Source: Owenia fusiformis
Lineage: Eukaryota > Annelida > Polychaeta > Sabellida > Oweniidae
NCBI GenBank assembly: GCA_903813345.2
Contig: CAIIXF020000005.1
Coordinates: forward strand, 14,449,375 to 14,513,374
Direction: 5' to 3'
Length of the DNA: 64,000 bases
This document shows, in pieces, positions 47,205 through 59,698 of the stretch (its first letter is position 1; each line of letters begins with the position of its first letter). Position numbers and translations under genes: made by a program. The notes below the pieces were generated by a model. That model saw only the letters and a list, made by a program, of their open reading frames with translations, had not been told where the DNA came from and did no database searches.

Positions 47205-47398
47205 ACCATAGTGAAATGTCATAGTAACCATATCACAAATGTGAAATATGAAAATTAAGAGTAGGAGAGTATAGGAAAAAGTGAACAGGCATGAAATACA
47301 CACTCTAAATTGTATAAAAATGCAATTATATCAGACACTTCATTCAAATTTTAGAGAGAAATGGAGTAGAATAAACACATCATGAGCAGACAGATGTG
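47205..47398 (+). repeat. R1 repeat, copy 8
   Basis: GACCATAGTGAAATGTCATA, then GTGAACAGGCATGAAATACA, CTCTAAATTGTATAAAAATG, TTCATTCAAATTTTAGAGAG and ATGAGCAGACAGATG. Well preserved; the left end extends further than in copy 4. Confidence 0.75.
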
Positions 47399-47399
47399 A

Positions 47400-48700
47400 A
47401 GCCTCCAATACAGAAGAGCAACAATAGAACTGTTTTGAAAGACTGTTATATTAAAGAATACACTGCAATTAAGTGTTTAGATAACATCTGATAATCGGTT
47501 CTAAGTCTAACCAAGCAAAAAATTAAATGAAATATATTGTTTAAATGTGAGCTAATAAACATTGCCACAGACAATTTACACAAATTAATCATCATCATTT
47601 TAAGCCAGGGCAAATATCTCAGGAAATTATACAAAAAACAACTAATTACTTTTGCCTAAATTAAGAATTCAAGTTACTGATATTATATTCCATCACACAG
47701 CAGAACAATTATTAATTCACTCTAATAATGTTGTGCACATTTTTATCTTTAAAATACTATTAAGATAAAAAAAAAGCTGACACTTCACTTTAAATAAATG
47801 AGAATATCACTTGAAATTATGTCCGCATTTGATTAACAATTTATGGTCTTTTTCCAGAAAACAAAAAAACTATTTCCTGTTAGTATAGTATATACTTAAT
47901 TTCATTTCTTGTTCATTCATGCTTTCATTCCATTACTGTGTTTTTTTTATTATCTGGGAATCATATTGGCCTCGTGAGAATATTTGTAAGGGGTTAATAT
48001 TTCTGTGAGGGATTACTATCAGATTACAGAGGTAAAGATCTGCATCATAACAATTACATTGCCAAGGATATTTTTTCTCATCAATTTCCCAAAACCACAA
48101 AAATGACAGAAAATTATAGTCAATCAGAAATGATTAACTTTAAAAGAGAAAACAAACCATTTAGATCAACCCCCACTCTTAATGATTAGCCTTTTTACAC
48201 AATTTGTTCTGCCTCTGTCTTTGAAATAGAGTCGCCACAATTTCCATAACTATAATTGGTGATTTGCAATTGCATTCAGATAGATCCCATTTCAAATGAT
48301 GATCTGTTAATAATTATTTAACCAAATGTTAGTAAAAGCTAATATTAAAGCCAGAGTCAGAGCTATAAGGTATACAAGGTATAAGGTGTGACAAAATCCA
48401 TGCAACATGTCCAATTGACCTTTCAATTCACTCTTTCATATCTCAAAAATATATCATCTCTAAAGAATCTGTGATATCTTGTGATATCAAACAAAGAAAC
48501 TGTTGAGGATTCAGAGATGTTGATTTTTTAATCAGTTCAAAATAGAAGTATTGAGGGCAGCATCTATCTTGAACTTGATGTGGTTATTACACATGACATA
48601 GCAACTGAAACCTTGTGAATCAAAATCGGCAACATCAGGAGAATAAAGAAAACCCTCCATGACAAGAGGAATCAATTAGTATAGTTGCAAATATCACAAA
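47400..48700. other. AT-rich DNA, nothing assigned
   Basis: No gene or structured repeat was supported. Frames are short and strand-symmetric, and no splice-bounded exon was seen. Confidence 0.4.
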
Positions 48701-48726
48701 ACATATTCAAAAATCATCTACCAACC

Positions 48727-48890
48727 CAGGCCCGTAGCCAGGAGGGGGGGGGGGAGTTCGAAGGGGCCTGAACCCCCCCCCCTGGCCAAAAATTCTTTAA
48801 AAATCATGCAGTTTTTCACCATTTTGAACACTTCTCAAGTGATTGTAGCAATATTTGAACCCCCCTTGGCAAATCCTGGCTACGGGCCTG
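48727..48890. mobile_element. MITE family A copy, well preserved
   Basis: Starts CAGGCCCGTAGCCAGG with a following G-run and ends CCTGGCTACGGGCCTG. The core TTCTTTAAAAATCATGCAG and CACTTCTCAAGTGATT match the nested copy at 1237-1448. It is shorter by an internal deletion. A CAAC is present on both sides, but the exact duplication is unclear. Confidence 0.8.
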
Positions 48891-48999
48891 CAACTAGTAG
48901 GGATGGTGTCCAATTGTCAATGTTGCAGCTATGAGAAAAATAAGTGAACTTCAATATGGTTCAACCCCTCTTTCTTCTATTTGCCACAAAATTAACTTT

Positions 49000-50320
49000 G
49001 TACCAAAATATTGTTGAAAGCCAATACCAAAAAGAGACACACATGTATAAAAATCTATCATTGATTAATGCAACAATGTCTTCATTTGGAATCGAGGAAC
49101 AGATCCTGAATTAAGTAAAATTCATCAGGTCAGAATGGAGCAATAAACTAGCCTTACCAGACAAAATTTAGTAAATCATGGTAATCTGGACAGATCCGGT
49201 CAGAACAAACATAACAAATGAATACAACTGGATCATAGACAAAGTAAAATGGACTAGAAACTACATAGTCTGAACCAGAATGAACTGGATCCACTTGGAA
49301 AAATCAGAAACTAAATCAACTGAATTGAGAAAATATTTCATTCAGGTTGACCATGAACATAGCTAGCAGGCTACTGTGCAAGAGTATGGACATGACACTG
49401 AACCTATTGAATGAATCTGTACTGGAAAGGATTCATCTCATCAGACAAAAAATAAAATGGGCTATCTTGAATATAAATATGAATGCACAATGACCAAAGA
49501 AGAAAACCCAGAAGCTGAAAACAGTGAAATGAAATACCAAAAGTACAATTAGAAATATTCACCAACTTTCCAATCAATGATCAAACCATGGTAACAGTGT
49601 CAAACACATCTTGGTCAACTGAACCCAAGAAGGTGACTATCTACACAAATTCCCTCCTTTCATCGACATTGATAGATTGGACCAAAAAACAACTTGGACT
49701 GATTTTAGGCTGAACAAGACTCATCAGATATACAAAGCATAAACTAGACACCAAAGGGACAGTCTCCTGAATAAGGCAGGAAAGGTTGGCATAATGATTG
49801 ATATGAACTGAACATGATATGTTAAAGGAAATAGGAAACAATGTGAATATAATATTTCATACACATTTATAACGTTGAAGTCAAGAACTGGTACAAATGA
49901 TACCGCTTTTGGTGTTTTAAAAACCAACATGTCATTCATTAAAAACTTATTCATCATGTATTTAGTGTGCTATCACCACATGAGCATCTGCTGGATAAAC
50001 ACAAATCATTATATAACACAAGATTACACAAAAGACATGCAAAAACCTAGTCATGATGGCTCATCTAGACCTCATTAGAGACAAGATCAAAGGAGAATTC
50101 CCTAACAATTAACCACATAACATTCCCAATATTTTCACAAAATAACAAGAAAACAAATAACCGAATACTGATAAATAAGATCAGCCATGTGCTAAAGACG
50201 TATCTCCAACCAAACCTATACCCAAATGACAACTTATACCATTTTAAATAGGAAAACTCCACATATATGACCACTAATGCATGACTGTATGGGAGAAAGG
50301 AGAATGGAAGTGGCAAATAG
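49000..50320. other. A-rich region with degenerate coding-like readings
   Basis: The plus strand is rich in AACTGAA, CAGAAC and GGATC words, and several frames read protein-like for 30-60 codons between stops. Nothing could be aligned to a known family. This may be a decayed element, possibly related to the block at 50740-51655 on the other strand. Confidence 0.25.
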
Positions 50321-50739
50321 TTTCTAACATTACCAGCACTGATCTCTTAGGGATAATTAGTTAGAACTTAGAAAGGCAAAGTAATAAGGCGTGACATAGC
50401 AATTACAAACACAGAACTGATCATCAATTTCAATATTTTGAAGGTGTCATTTCTGCTAATGGCCTGACTTCGGCATGAACTTGGCATTTCTCCTTTTGAA
50501 ACTGGTTGTGGCCATTTTGATATGACTGGTTATTTTTTATAATCCAGTCTTCATGTATATGTATTTTAAGATTGCATATAGTAGATGTTGTCTTAATTTA
50601 TGAGCGTAACAAAACAATAAATCTCTCCTTGTTGATTCTTAGACCTTTGGTCAACAGCTTATCTCACTCATCTTTCCAATATATCAGAATGAAAAGCTGA
50701 TGTTATCCTTTTCAATCAATGGATTTCATATTTTTAAAA

Positions 50740-51655
50740 GAGAGCTTCGTCTACTGAATGATTATAATAAGTAGAAGCATCTTGATGTCATGATAAGGAT
50801 ATGTCAGGATTCCTTGAAAATCTTGTACTTATCATTAATACTGTATACCTTAACCATTGGTGTTCTACTCTTTTTTTGTAATAATGGTACTTGAATGGTG
50901 GGGGAGTGGAGTATTTTGGGTATTATTTCTTTTCATATTCGATCATGGTTTGGGATAGTTGAGGTTTGTTTTCCTTGTGACTGGTATACTCTTCAATGTT
51001 TTTTTTTTCAGTGTTGTGTAACAATTTTTGGTTTGGTCCTTTTAGCATTCCTTTGGCATGTATTTTTCAGATTTCAGAATAAGAACTATCAATTGTTTGT
51101 TGTTTGTCCTGTGTTGTTCCATCTGGAATTCTTGTAGAAACCTCCCTGCAATCTTCTCCAACCTCTTCAATAACCTCAGCCCTCTTTACCATATCACAAG
51201 GGATTGCAGCTATGCTTGTTGTCTTCTTATTTGTAAGTACTATTACTTTAGAAACTGTCAAGGACTGTATACAGCATGTTGTCTACTATATTTTCTCCTT
51301 TCAAAGCATCTCTCCCAGGCTAAGTCTCTATAATCATACCTGTAAACCTGACCAGCACATCACACCAAACTATTTCACAAATGGGTGAATTGAATTGGAA
51401 TAATCAATGGTGGAGGCAAAGAGGAGGAGTTATACACTGTTTCTTATGTAAGATTATAGTTTAGAATGCCAGGGTTTAGTTTCCTCATAACTCAATTGTA
51501 CCCTTTTTCTAATTGTGTTTTTATATACTTTTTTGCATTTCTCATTTTGGCACTGAGAGAGTCCCTCTGCTTTTTGTATCCTGTTTTAGTCCGTTTTATA
51601 TGTCGCTGTATTTTTATCCCATGAGGAATAAAACCAAATATCTATATAGTAATTA
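50740..51655 (-). pseudogene. Decayed coding block, probable dead element or pseudogene
   Basis: Read on the minus strand, successive stretches look like soluble protein although stops and at least one frameshift separate them. From high to low coordinates these are a basic segment with KIQRHIKRTKTGYKKQRDSL (near 51600), then YRDLAWERCFERRKYSRQH (near 51320), then an acidic segment with CDMVKRAEVIEEVGEDCREV (near 51160), a TGA, then a Lys/Gln-rich segment (TSHKENKPQLSQTMIEYEKK, near 50960). The frame covering roughly 51290-50740 meets only about three stops in some 180 codons. No reverse transcriptase or transposase motif was recognised. On the plus strand, 51138-51233 is bounded by TTGTAG and GTAAGT and could instead be a short exon with a Ser/Thr stalk and hydrophobic end. 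Confidence 0.4.
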
Positions 51656-52283
51656 ATCTCTCCTCTAAAGTACACATTTGAGCACCATCATTGCCTTTAT
51701 TTCAATGCACAATGCCTTCCTCCATAAGCCACAACACCTAAGTATCCACTCTCACTACATTCCAAATTGTTAACATGATTGGTCAGTAATGATCACATGA
51801 TCAATGCAAGTGCTTGTGGGAAGTGAGCTAATGTGAAGACAGACATCATGTTCACTGATGCATGATCTTTGCAGACAAAAATCAATTAGTCACTTAGCTC
51901 AGGTAGACAATCACCTATGTGCAAATAATAAAGTCAATTAGGTTACAGTCTCTTTGATCATGTTACTTTCATTGCATTGACAAGGCTGCCTTTTCATTCT
52001 ATGTATACTTCTTTTAGTGCTTTGCTTCGCTCACAAAATTAAAAAATTGATGTAGTTTACATCATCTTATGATTACAACGCAATCATTTATTTGAAGACC
52101 ATTGGATATGTAATTCATAGCATTTTTAAGAAAAAAATGTATATACACTGTGAAAGTTTCATGAAGAAAAAGCAAACAGAACAAAAGTTATAGCAAAATA
52201 AGCAACACCTATTGGACGCCCTGTATAAAAACCTAAATTGCAACTTAGAACTGCAGAAATTATAATAAATAATTATATGTTAC

Positions 52284-52349
52284 CTCGATGGTTGAGTCTG
52301 AAGTCCAGTCTTCCTCCTCCGTTGGATTGTAAAATGACGATTTCTTCAT
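52284..52349 (-). CDS. Candidate short first coding exon, unknown protein
   Basis: ATG (52349) has A at -3 and an in-frame TAA nine codons upstream. It opens 22 codons, MKKSSFYNPTEEEDWTSDST and two more residues, then meets GAG|GTAACA, a good donor, in phase 0. The residue content, with Lys/Ser start and an acidic Glu-Asp-Trp run, is unlike chance AT-rich translation. The surrounding 200 bp are less AT-rich than the flanks, as for a 5' UTR. No second exon is assigned. A phase-0 acceptor near 51273 would join it to the decayed block downstream, but that link is weak. Confidence 0.4.
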
Positions 52350-53279
52350 TGTTACAATTGAGTGATCCTTGTTTTATAACTCCACTTTTCTGAACATTTA
52401 AATCTATATAAAGTCCATCTGAATAAATTGCGTCTCTTCCAACTGTGATTTCCTCTGTGGGAATTTCTTCTTATACTCCTTGTAAGGTTACGACAAAAAA
52501 AATACAAAAAAAAATTTCGGATGATTGTTTTCGGAAGAATATTCTAAATTTCTATATTAGTTTTCCTGATTGGTGAAAGTTAATGTCAAAATCATTTCAA
52601 AGTATTCCCAATTGCGACTTGTCAATTTCCAAAGTATTCCCTATAACTTTGGTATATTCCCCTTGTGCTAAATAAGTTATTAAGCTAATTGCTAGAGTGT
52701 AGAGCACTGCCGATATGTTAACAATTACTTCTGATGTAATAGATGTACTGCCGCCCCTTCTTCAACAAGTTCTATATAGGCTTCAATAGAGGTATGGCGG
52801 GGTCTAATTACAATGCGGTCAGTGCTAATTAATCAAGTGCAGCTTTATTTGTGCTGTTTTCTCATCTAAAGAATCCCAATTTCTATATTTTTGTTTTACT
52901 TTCAATTCACTGTCTGCATAAAATATCTGCCTCATAAGTTCTTACTAATTTATCATGAAAACATTTTGTATTTTCAACACATAACAAGCATATCCATACT
53001 ATGATGTAACTTTAATTCAAACATTAATGCATGCTCCGAAGGAGTTTGAAATGTCTGGCATTAGCTTGTCTACCAGCTAAAGAAATGTGCTCCATCAACA
53101 AATTCAAAAAATTGTACTTATTTGTAAAATAATGTGCAAAGTCATCCATCAAACTAAATAAGCCTATATCATTGGATCATTGGATGTGATCGAAAATAAT
53201 CCTCGTAATCTGTATATAACTATGTGTGTCCAATCACCAGACAACTGTGATCAGAAATAAAGCGGAAGATATACATCTT

Positions 53280-53440
53280 TCCCTCCGTCTGCTATCATTA
53301 TCAGTTCCATAAATTGTGATTTTCTCTTCAAAAATTGAATAAAGTGTCTGATGTTTTTGCATTTCCTTACAGTTTAATATGTTAGATTCAATCATGTGAA
53401 AGTATTTCCATAATTTTTCGTGTTTTCTTACAGTATTACG
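53280..53440 (-). repeat. R1 repeat, copy 9 (diverged)
   Basis: TCTCTTCAAAAATTGAATAA, then AGTGTCTGATGTTTTTGCAT and TTTCCTTACAGTTTAATATG, follow the R1 order in inverse orientation; the ends are lost. Confidence 0.5.
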
Positions 53441-54119
53441 AAAGCAAAACAGGACTTGTTTGGTTCGTAATTGTAAGGGGGCTGGGCTCGGGTAATGATG
53501 ATGTCAAGAATCACGCTAGAGACCTATCTGTTTGATGGAACATCTCTCTATTGATTTTTCCCGCCAGACATTTATTAGGGATAGATATATCCTTACTTCT
53601 CATTATTTTTACATTACTTCACTTCCTAAAGTTTTTACTCTTAATATAAACTTCATTATGGCGATACATTTCAATGAAAACTATAAAGACTGTTACCCAA
53701 TGAATTCCTACCATACCACATGTGCTAAAAAATACAACTATCATGTACATTTCAAGCAATTTTTTAAGAGATTACAAACAAATAATTTGATAAAACAATT
53801 GATTAAACGTCTGCAAGAGGGATCATTATTTTTACATTACTTGACTTCTCCACTGTCTACTTACCTCACATTTGAGAGGAAAGTAAACTTACCTGCATGA
53901 AATTTGAGAAAATCAGGAAAGGAGAGAAATTACACGAGCAGAATGTATCATTAGGCATTATCTAAAGTTTCATCAATGAATATTTTCCATTTTGTAAAAG
54001 TGCTCTTTCATTTTGATTTCAGTGGCTATTTTGAAAAATTCATTTTAGAGCAGGTACTGACCATTGACCAGGGCATCAGCCAATAAAATTTAAACCAAAT
54101 CAATCCTCGGTAAGACATC

Positions 54120-54225
54120 ATCCATGAAGATAAATGTACAGATGGATGATAGATGGATGGACAGACAGACAAACAGCTTCTCTATATCCTTCCTTAACCT
54201 CTGAACTTCATTTCATGGGGTAATC
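54120..54225 (+). repeat. Repeat tail with GATGGACAGACAGAC microsatellite
   Basis: GATAAATGTACAGATGGATG leads into GATGGATGGACAGACAGACA, then CTTCATTTCATGGGGTAATC. It is parallel in layout to the tail at 45240-45440. Confidence 0.6.
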
Positions 54226-54424
54226 AATTGCAATACTTTCTAGTAATTTGCAGAAATGACATATATGAGTATTTGTCTTGCTTTATCAAAAATTATTGTA
54301 AAACAAACTATTCTCAACAAGAAAAGGTTTTACTAGAATCTTCATTTGATTTGTGATATTGACAAAAACTGGCTGAGGTGTAAAAGAACACAACAGATTG
54401 CAATATTTGTAAAATATACCCAGA

Positions 54425-54634
54425 ATGAAGGATGCTGTAAGTTGTCACGCATGCGACCATGCAACTTTCTTGGTCTCATATATACCGGCTAGGAGATATT
54501 TCTCATATCATATCAAGTATTTGTTGTTTAAAATATTGCCCATACAGTGCCTCCCAGGCTTTATAAAGAAATGTACTGTTAGGCATCAAGATCTTTCGAT
54601 CCTATTGGGGAATTCTAATGACCATCAAAATTGA
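54425..54634 (+). other. ATG-to-stop ORF, 69 codons, doubtful
   Basis: The frame starts MKDAVSCHACDHATFLVSYI, with A at -3 of the ATG, and ends at TGA. It is Cys- and His-containing and less AT-rich than the flanks. No complete metal-binding motif or homologue was recognised. Chance remains the leading explanation. Confidence 0.2.
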
Positions 54635-54939
54635 CTTTTACGGAATTAAGATCTGAAGAACTGTCAAAGAATTCTCAATGGCAGAATGTGGAGGAACAGA
54701 TAACATGTAATTTCATCACTTCAGAAACATATTGGACTTTAAATCGGTTTTCTATAAAAGGATGAATAGACATTCTTTCTCCGAAGGTTTTCGGGTATAA
54801 TTGATTTGAAGAAGACATTATACAATTATTTTGGGACATCATTAATCATCATTAATTTATGTGTGACTTTGTATGACATGTTGTATCTCTTGAAACTTCT
54901 TTTTGGTAATAAACTTTTTAATGGTGTTCCTAATAATTA

Positions 54940-55120
54940 CAGTAAATTCTGTGAATTTTTTTCCCAAGAAAAAGATTCAGTTTTGGAAGGTGTTCATTGC
55001 AGGGTAATTCATACAGAAGTCAGCAGTGTTTGTGCAGAGGAAGGGTGTTCATGGGAGAAAGGTGTTCATGGGAGAAAGGTATTCACAAGAGAGGTGTTCA
55101 TCAAGAGAGGTTTTACAGTA
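54940..55120. mobile_element. MITE family B copy
   Basis: ACAGTAAATTCTGTGAATTT at the left and CAAGAGAGGTTTTACAGTA at the right surround repeated GGTGTTCATGGGAGAAA units (two exact, one variant). The internal tandem is a local expansion not seen in other copies. Confidence 0.65.
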
Positions 55121-55968
55121 TACTATAATATATACCAAACACCACCTAACCATAAAATTTCTCCTTGTTATATGGAACAATTTTAAAGAAGTAAAGGGAT
55201 AGAGAAAGGATTGGGTTTAATATGTTGGAAGTAACCTTTTCAGTGTCTCCTCGGGATTTTATCAAAAAGTTTCCGAATCTCCCAATTTAAACCAAATTTG
55301 GTCAAAGATTTTACAAACTCAACATTATGACAAGAATTATCTGATCATAAAATGAACAATATTCATCAGTCATATTAATTTCAAAAATGCCCAAAGAAAA
55401 AGATGCAGTATAACCTTAGAATCTTAGAATTTACTTAGTATTCCTATATGGTTAAACTTCCGAAGCCTTTAGGAAATAAAGAAATCTAAAAAGACAAAAG
55501 ACAAAACATACTGACAATTAAAAGTCAATGAACTTGCCTAGAAGGAACTTCCTTTTATCAATTTACATTTTTATTTCACGATTAAGTTTTATTTTTCATT
55601 TTGATTTGAAAATTGAGTAATAGTCAAACAATGCACGATTGCGTCATGTCAATACTTCAATTAAACTGACGGCAAAATTAATCAATTAAGTGAAATCTGA
55701 TGATCACTTAGCATCCTTTATTACACGAGTCTCCAAGGCAGTATCCTAACGGAACATAACAATTAATGATTTTTTCTATAGATCAACGTTTTTTAAACTT
55801 TAGCATAATAGCTATAACAGTTCACGTAAGAAACAGTTTTGTATTGGTGTCATATGAATTTAGAAGAATTTTTAGAAAATGCATACTTAATTTACCTCAA
55901 TTGTAGTAATTCAGTTTATTCAACTTTTCAAAATGAACTTTTTTAATTCTGATGAGTGACTAAAAGGA

Positions 55969-56096
55969 GTTATTCACCAGGAGGGATTTGATATGGGGAA
56001 TATCACAAGGATGATATCAATATTTCCCGGAGAATGCAGTGACATAAGAGGGAAATATTGATATCTTCCGAGGGATACCGACAGGTGAATAATGAC
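55969..56096. repeat. Hairpin with nested arms
   Basis: Outer arms GTTATTCACC and GGTGAATAATGAC enclose inner arms GGATGATATCAATATTTCCC and GGGAAATATTGATATCTTCC around a short loop (GGAGAATGCAGTGACATAAG). An associated short tandem of CATCCCTGATATTATCCCT words follows at about 56185-56240. Probably a MITE; non-coding. Confidence 0.7.
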
Positions 56097-57312
56097 CTTA
56101 TACCATGGTCAAGAGTAAATCCTCTTTTGAATGAGAGACATTTTGGAAAATGAAATTTTTTGAATATATACCCAGGTTGATATCCACACCATCCCTGATA
56201 TTATCCCTCTAATACCAATATCATCCCTGATATCATCCCTATCCCAAATATGTGATTTATCAGTTGCGATACAGAATGCTCAAATACCTGTACCAACAGA
56301 CTCACTGAAAATCAACCAAAGATAAAAAATGTATGCATGGGCACTTATTGAATTAAGTGAAGATATATCATAAATCCAAATCGTCAACCAAAAATAGATT
56401 TTAGTACATATATTTTTATAGTTTTGTAGTTACAAAAACATGACTCATGCCGAGTTTGAACATATGTAATTAAGACAGAAGTAAATGAGGAGCTCAAACA
56501 CTTATTTCATAATTATAAAACCTGAATTATTCATCAATTTCATTTTGGTTAATTACTTCATCAGTGTCAGCTTCATCTATGGGACTACAATTTGGAATCA
56601 CCATGGCATTAAGAGTGCTTCGAAAAACTGGAATTATAATTTCCAATTATATGTGATATAACCTGTGCCTCTCCCCCTCTAGTACACGATGAGGGAAGGG
56701 GGTAGATTGAAAAGACATGCAAATGACTAAGGGAGGAACATGATGACTTTGTGCATAAAGGCACTTAAATAAACGAAATGGGAAAATGTACTTTCTGGAG
56801 CAAGAAGGGAGAGAAACCTGTCCTTTATCACACAAAAATTTTGTTCTTATTTGAGCCATTCTACTCTAATAAACTGGTATTCCAAATTTCACCTTTGAAC
56901 TATTTCAAACAGGAGAGTGACACTGACATTATCTAATACTACAGAAAAACCTTACTTTTTCTAATATTTTTACGTTTCAACATATAACACCTTCGGAAGT
57001 ATAAAATACTTCTTAAAAATTACTCATAGCACTTAGACCATCTTGCCTGCAATTAACATGGTCTCTTGTGGCGGCTTTTATTAGTTTTATTGGCGATTGA
57101 CTAGAAATCACCACAATTACACTTCATTTATCGTCATCTGCAAATATAAACACTGCATCCACTTAGTTTGTATTTTGAGTGGGTCTTCCATAACACTTTC
57201 TGTTTCAGTGTTAGCATTTGAAAGACAATCGTCTTCTCATTAGGTCATCCATCATTGTTCAACATCATATAATCCCTACCAAAAGATATTCCGGCGATTT
57301 ATTAATTTCACT

Positions 57313-58081
57313 CATTTGGCATAAAAATTTGGAAGAAGCATGTGATTTTTTGGTGTTTTTTCTTGAATATAGGATTGGTTTATTAAACCTGTTTGTGATT
57401 TTCCTGTTTTGTTGCTGTTGTATTTATTTTATTTGATTGGGAAAATGATGGCCGCAATCCATCATAGTTCATCTTGATGAAACGGCTGAAAGTTGACACT
57501 TGGTAGGATCTTTGTTCTGATCTCTATTACCGCCAAACGGAAGTAAATCTAGTACCTTAAAAAGGGACGGAATAATCTTTCCCAAAAAGAATTCAGAAAA
57601 CATTGAATTCAAACACAATTATACATGTTTATACTTGAGAGCTTTTATGAAATAAAAAGGCACAAAGCGTACTTCACGGAGCTTCAATTTCAAGCCCATT
57701 TGGCATAAAAATTTGGAAGAAGCATGTGATTTTTTGGTGTGTTTTTCTTGAATATAGGATTGGTTTATTAAACCTGTTTGTGATTTTCCTGTTTTGTTGC
57801 TGTTGTATTTATTTTATTTGATTGGGAAAATGATGGCCGCAATCCATCATAGTTCATCTTGATGAAACGGCTGAAAGTTGACACTTGGTAGGATCTTTGT
57901 TCTGATCTCTATTACCGCCAAACGGAAGTAAATCTAGTACCTTAAAAAGGGACGGAATAATCTTTCCCAAAAAGAATTCAGAAAACATTGAATTCAAACA
58001 CAATTATACATGTTTATACTTGAGAGCTTTTATGAAATAAAAAGGCACAAAGCGTACTTCACGGAGCTTCAATTTCAAGCC
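57313..58081 (+). repeat. Nearly identical 385-bp tandem duplication
   Basis: The unit CATTTGGCATAAAAATTTGG through GGAGCTTCAATTTCAAGCC is present at 57313-57696 and 57697-58081. By eye the copies differ only at one spot (GGTGTTTTTTC versus GGTGTGTTTTTC). The unit contains GATGGCCGCAATCCATCATA and TTACCGCCAAACGGAAGTAA, is less AT-rich than the flanks, and has no gene. Such identity implies a very recent duplication or an assembly artefact. Confidence 0.9.
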
Positions 58082-58939
58082 CAAAGATATATGAAATTAA
58101 AGTCTGATTCCCTCAGAAGACATATATGAGTCAGTGTAATATATCACACTTAAAGGTGAAGCCCTGAATGTGTTTTCTGTTGAACAATGTGTTGGATTAC
58201 ATATCATGCACCTTTGAAGTTGTGATTCATTTTCTCTCTCATCTCACATATAACTCAGGGAGGCGTTTGATTATTGATTGAAGTTGATTGATTGTCTTTT
58301 TTATTTTCGCAGTTTTATATGTTTTGAGGATTTCAGTGGTGCATGTTATTTTGGTATCATTGGCTGTGTGCAGTTAATGCATTTTTAGCAAGGCTAATTG
58401 AGGTCTGATTGAACAAACTTTGATAAATGACCTGCTTCAAGAATGCATTATTTAAAGGACTTGTAAGTAACTATGGCAACGATAAAACTGACAGCCTTCA
58501 TTGAACACATTTTACTACACAATTTTTTTGAACATTTTTTGAAAAAAGGCTATTTTCTTTTAAAAAGTCCAATTTTCAAAAAGGTAAAATCTTTTCAAAT
58601 GGACTTGTTTGTAAAGTAATTCACATTTTATCTCTTGCCTCTCGTGATTTCTCAACATAAATTCAATCCGTTAATTAGAATCTTTATGATGTAACGATTC
58701 AGTAGATTGCAGGCTCGAAATAGAGAAGGTCATTAAGGATCAGGATCTCCGGTAAATTTCAATTTGTAATGTCATTACGTTTAACAAGAAGTTATTGCAA
58801 GTTGTCACGCTTATCCTTAAGATCTTAAGATCTTCATTACAGTTAAGACAAATACTAAGTATTTCAAACGTACTGCATTATGATCTATAGCTAATACTGC
58901 AATTATTTTAATGTAAAAAACCCTCACCTGAACTGAAAG

Positions 58940-59125
58940 CAGTGATCTCCCCATGATTTTTTCTCAAGTGGGTGCAAACTTCTCATTTTCACAATTCAAT
59001 CAAAATTGGTCAAAATACGCCAATTTTTCATGATTTTTCTCATTTTCAAGTGGGTGCAAATGGATTTTCAGGTGGGAGCAAGGCTGTTTTCAAAATCTCA
59101 GGTGGGTGCTGCGCCAACTTGCTTA
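58940..59125 (+). repeat. Repeat with AAGTGGGTGCAAA / CAGGTGGGTGC words
   Basis: Starts near CAGTGATCTCCCCATG, carries TTTCTCAAGTGGGTGCAAAC twice in related form, then CAGGTGGGAGCAAGG and CAGGTGGGTGCTGCGCC. The arrangement resembles a dispersed invertebrate repeat, but only one copy is visible in this window, so the class is not assigned. Confidence 0.4.
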
Positions 59126-59698
59126 AATGCTAGGATGACCACTGGAAAGTGTGATCAAAGGAGGCTATGATAACATTGAACCAGTGGTACATAGTGCAAG
59201 CCACAATAGTAGAATACCAAGCTGTTAAGCCAGGTTCCAAATTCTACTGTCTGCTTTAATTTTTCAAATCTGTCAAAATCTCATATTTGTGTCACTATGA
59301 AATGGTTTATAGGGATCTGTATTGTTTAGTATATTCTAATGTTTCCATTTGTTACCATTTCTTAATACTTAACACAACAAAATCCCTAGAATTAAATAAA
59401 TACATCCTCCTTAATATAACAAATCTACATTGTGTGATGTCAGTGCGAGGGGCAACATTTGAGGCAAACAATCATATAACAAGTCACTTAAAAATGTGTC
59501 AAACATAAAAAAATGAATGCTGATGTTACGATCATTAGAGCAAGCCACATGAGTTCAAATAAAACTAAATCTATAGTCTATTATCTAATAATGTTACACC
59601 ACCCTTAAAAGCGTATATGACAATAGACATTCAAAGTAAAATAAACCCAAAAACATGAGACTAATTCTTGGAAAAATCAACCACACACAATAACTCAC

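Noticed and set aside
50895-51137. Plus-strand hydrophobic frame of 80 codons
   Set aside because: It is antisense to the more protein-like minus-strand block; T-rich DNA routinely reads as Phe/Leu/Cys-rich hydrophobic sequence.
53535-53900. 121-codon ATG frame, the longest after the confident exon
   Set aside because: About one frame of this size is expected by chance in DNA this AT-rich. It has no recognised domain, contains a repeated TTTTTACATTACTT word, and lacks splice context.
57218-57436. 72-codon frame with a hydrophobic end
   Set aside because: It crosses the boundary of the 385-bp tandem duplication, and its hydrophobic tail comes from a T-rich run.
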